NCBI RefSeq assembly: GCF_900116175.1
Contig: NZ_FPCH01000001.1
Coordinates: forward strand, 1,304,501 to 1,368,500
DNA: 64,000 nt
Direction of reading: 5' to 3'
Origin: Hyphomicrobium facile
GTDB lineage: Bacteria; Pseudomonadota; Alphaproteobacteria; Rhizobiales; Hyphomicrobiaceae
The notes under the pieces were generated by a model. That model did no database searches and was not told where the DNA came from. It was given only the letters and a program-made list of their open reading frames with translations. Both the position numbers and the translations under genes were made by a program. This document shows positions 63,095-64,000 of the stretch, piece by piece. Position 1 is the first letter of the stretch; the number at the start of each line of letters is the position of its first letter.

Positions 63095-64000
63095 ATGACA
63101 GCCAAAATTATCGACGGTAAGGCCGTGGCAGCGGGTGTTCGTCAAGAGTGCCGCCAACGGGTTGACGTTCTCAAAAAGAAATTTGGTGTGTCGCCGGGCC
63201 TTGCCGTCATCATGGTCGGAGAAGACCCGGCGTCGGCCGTATATGTGCGAAAGAAGATCCAGGCCTGCGCCGACGTTGGCATCGATTCCCGCAAGTTTCT
63301 GTTTCCGGCCGACGTAGAACAGTCAGCCGTCATCGATAAAATTACTGAGCTCAGCGCCAACCCATCGATCCACGGAATCCTGGTGCAGCTGCCGCTGCCG
63401 AAACATTTCGATGTCAAGGCCGTTCTTGGCGCCATCGATCAGGAAAAGGATGTCGACGGTTTTCATCTCTACAACGTCGGCGGCTTGGTGATCGGCGATA
63501 CGGTGTTCCCGCCTTGCACGCCATACGGCGTCATGCTGCTTCTCGATCATGCCGGTGTCGACGTCGCCGGCCGCAATGCGGTCGTCGTCGGTGCGAGCAA
63601 CATCGTCGGCAAGCCGATGGCGCTGATGTTGATGCAGCGCGAGGCGACGGTCTCGGTTTGTCACGCGAAGACCCGTGATCTCGCACAATTCACAATTCTT
63701 GCCGACATTCTGATCGTGGCGGCGGGGTATCCCAATCTCATAACGGCGCCGATGGTGAAGTCGGGCGCGGTCGTCATCGATGTCGGCATCAATCGCCTGG
63801 CGAACGGTCAGCTGGTGGGTGATTGCGATTTTGAAGGTGTGCGCCGTCGCGCGTCGATGATCACGCCCGTTCCGGGCGGTGTCGGCCCAATGACGGTGAC
63901 GATGCTGCTCGTCAACACGATCAACTCTGCCGAACGTTCTCTGAATGCCGCCGGTCATCAGCCAATGCTTGGCCGTTCCATTTGTGCTGCTACACCGGGC
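63095..64000 (+). CDS. folD: Methylene-THF dehydrogenase/cyclohydrolase FolD (3' end beyond window)
   Basis: Bifunctional NADP-linked enzyme interconverting methylene- and formyl-THF. The 302 visible codons contain SAVYVRKKIQACADVGI with the catalytic Lys, VQLPLPKH, EKDVDGFH, CTPYGVMLLLD, GASNIVGKPMALML, GYPNLI and TPVPGGVGPMTVTMLL, so the whole catalytic core is present. No stop is reached by base 64000; since FolD is about 300 residues, only a short tail is missing. It connects C1 units released by the DMGDH-like enzymes with ftfL. Confidence 0.96.
   Translation, partial: MTAKIIDGKAVAAGVRQECRQRVDVLKKKFGVSPGLAVIMVGEDPASAVYVRKKIQACADVGIDSRKFLFPADVEQSAVIDKITELSANPSIHGILVQLPLPKHFDVKAVLGAIDQEKDVDGFHLYNVGGLVIGDTVFPPCTPYGVMLLLDHAGVDVAGRNAVVVGASNIVGKPMALMLMQREATVSVCHAKTRDLAQFTILADILIVAAGYPNLITAPMVKSGAVVIDVGINRLANGQLVGDCDFEGVRRRASMITPVPGGVGPMTVTMLLVNTINSAERSLNAAGHQPMLGRSICAATPG

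Noticed and set aside
60615-63095. 826-codon open frame on the minus strand opposite ftfL
   Set aside because: It is antisense to a gene with complete FTHFS motifs, is Arg/His/Asp-rich without any recognisable domain, and arises from the C-biased third codon positions of ftfL.

Overview
The window looks like chromosomal DNA of a methylotrophic alphaproteobacterium of the Hyphomicrobium type (Hyphomicrobiales). This is inferred from the gene content: tetrahydrofolate C1 enzymes (formate-THF ligase, FolD), an NAD-dependent formate dehydrogenase, a large N-methylated amine catabolic operon, an alphaproteobacterial aa3-oxidase subunit IV, and uniformly GC-rich coding DNA. No phage, insertion sequence, CRISPR array or rRNA was seen. 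There is one tRNA (Pro, TGG).

Left part (1-31.5 kb): a type II secretion locus (gspEFGHIJK leftward, gspD divergent to the right; gspK runs off the left edge) is followed by tRNA-Pro and an RtcB-type RNA ligase. Then comes a housekeeping and stress stretch: a glycine-rich secreted Hint-domain protein, a DUF5996 protein, cox subunit IV, a ClpP-like periplasmic protein, Ada, a PepSY protein with a TonB-dependent receptor, a Na/Pi symporter, DUF488, a uracil-DNA glycosylase, a DJ-1/Hsp31-like protein, a diheme cytochrome c, a LysR/SDR divergent pair, NADP-GDH, a periplasmic EF-hand protein, and a soluble globin-coupled chemoreceptor with a perfect FNR/FixK box upstream.

Middle (31.7-50.9 kb): a stand-alone heme aldoxime dehydratase with an inverted-repeat operator comes first. 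Next is a coherent catabolic locus: two HAD phosphatases, a class III PLP enzyme resembling ethanolamine-phosphate phospho-lyase, a DeoR regulator, and a tight operon of kinase 1 - demethylating dehydrogenase 1 - betaine-type ABC transporter (binding protein, ATPase, double permease) - dehydrogenase 2 - kinase 2 - etfB - etfA. The inferred pathway is uptake of an N-methylated amino-alcohol, phosphorylation, stepwise oxidative N-demethylation with THF as C1 acceptor and ETF as electron acceptor, then phospho-lyase cleavage of the primary amine phosphate. The released C1 units would feed the THF/formate enzymes at 57-64 kb.

Right part (51.1-56.6 kb): a sulfur nanocompartment locus consisting of cysteine synthase, serine O-acetyltransferase, a family 2A (SrpI-like) encapsulin shell, and a cysteine desulfurase carrying a ~335-residue disordered N-terminal extension with repeated GPSLPGFGASP motifs, the expected cargo-targeting domain. 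Shell and cargo genes overlap by 14 nt, and a 17-bp palindrome overlaps a promoter-like sequence ahead of the shell gene. This is the most striking system in the window. The region ends with an HPP-family membrane gene lacking a normal start, formate dehydrogenase, a LysR regulator, a DMT exporter, ftfL and folD (truncated by the right edge).
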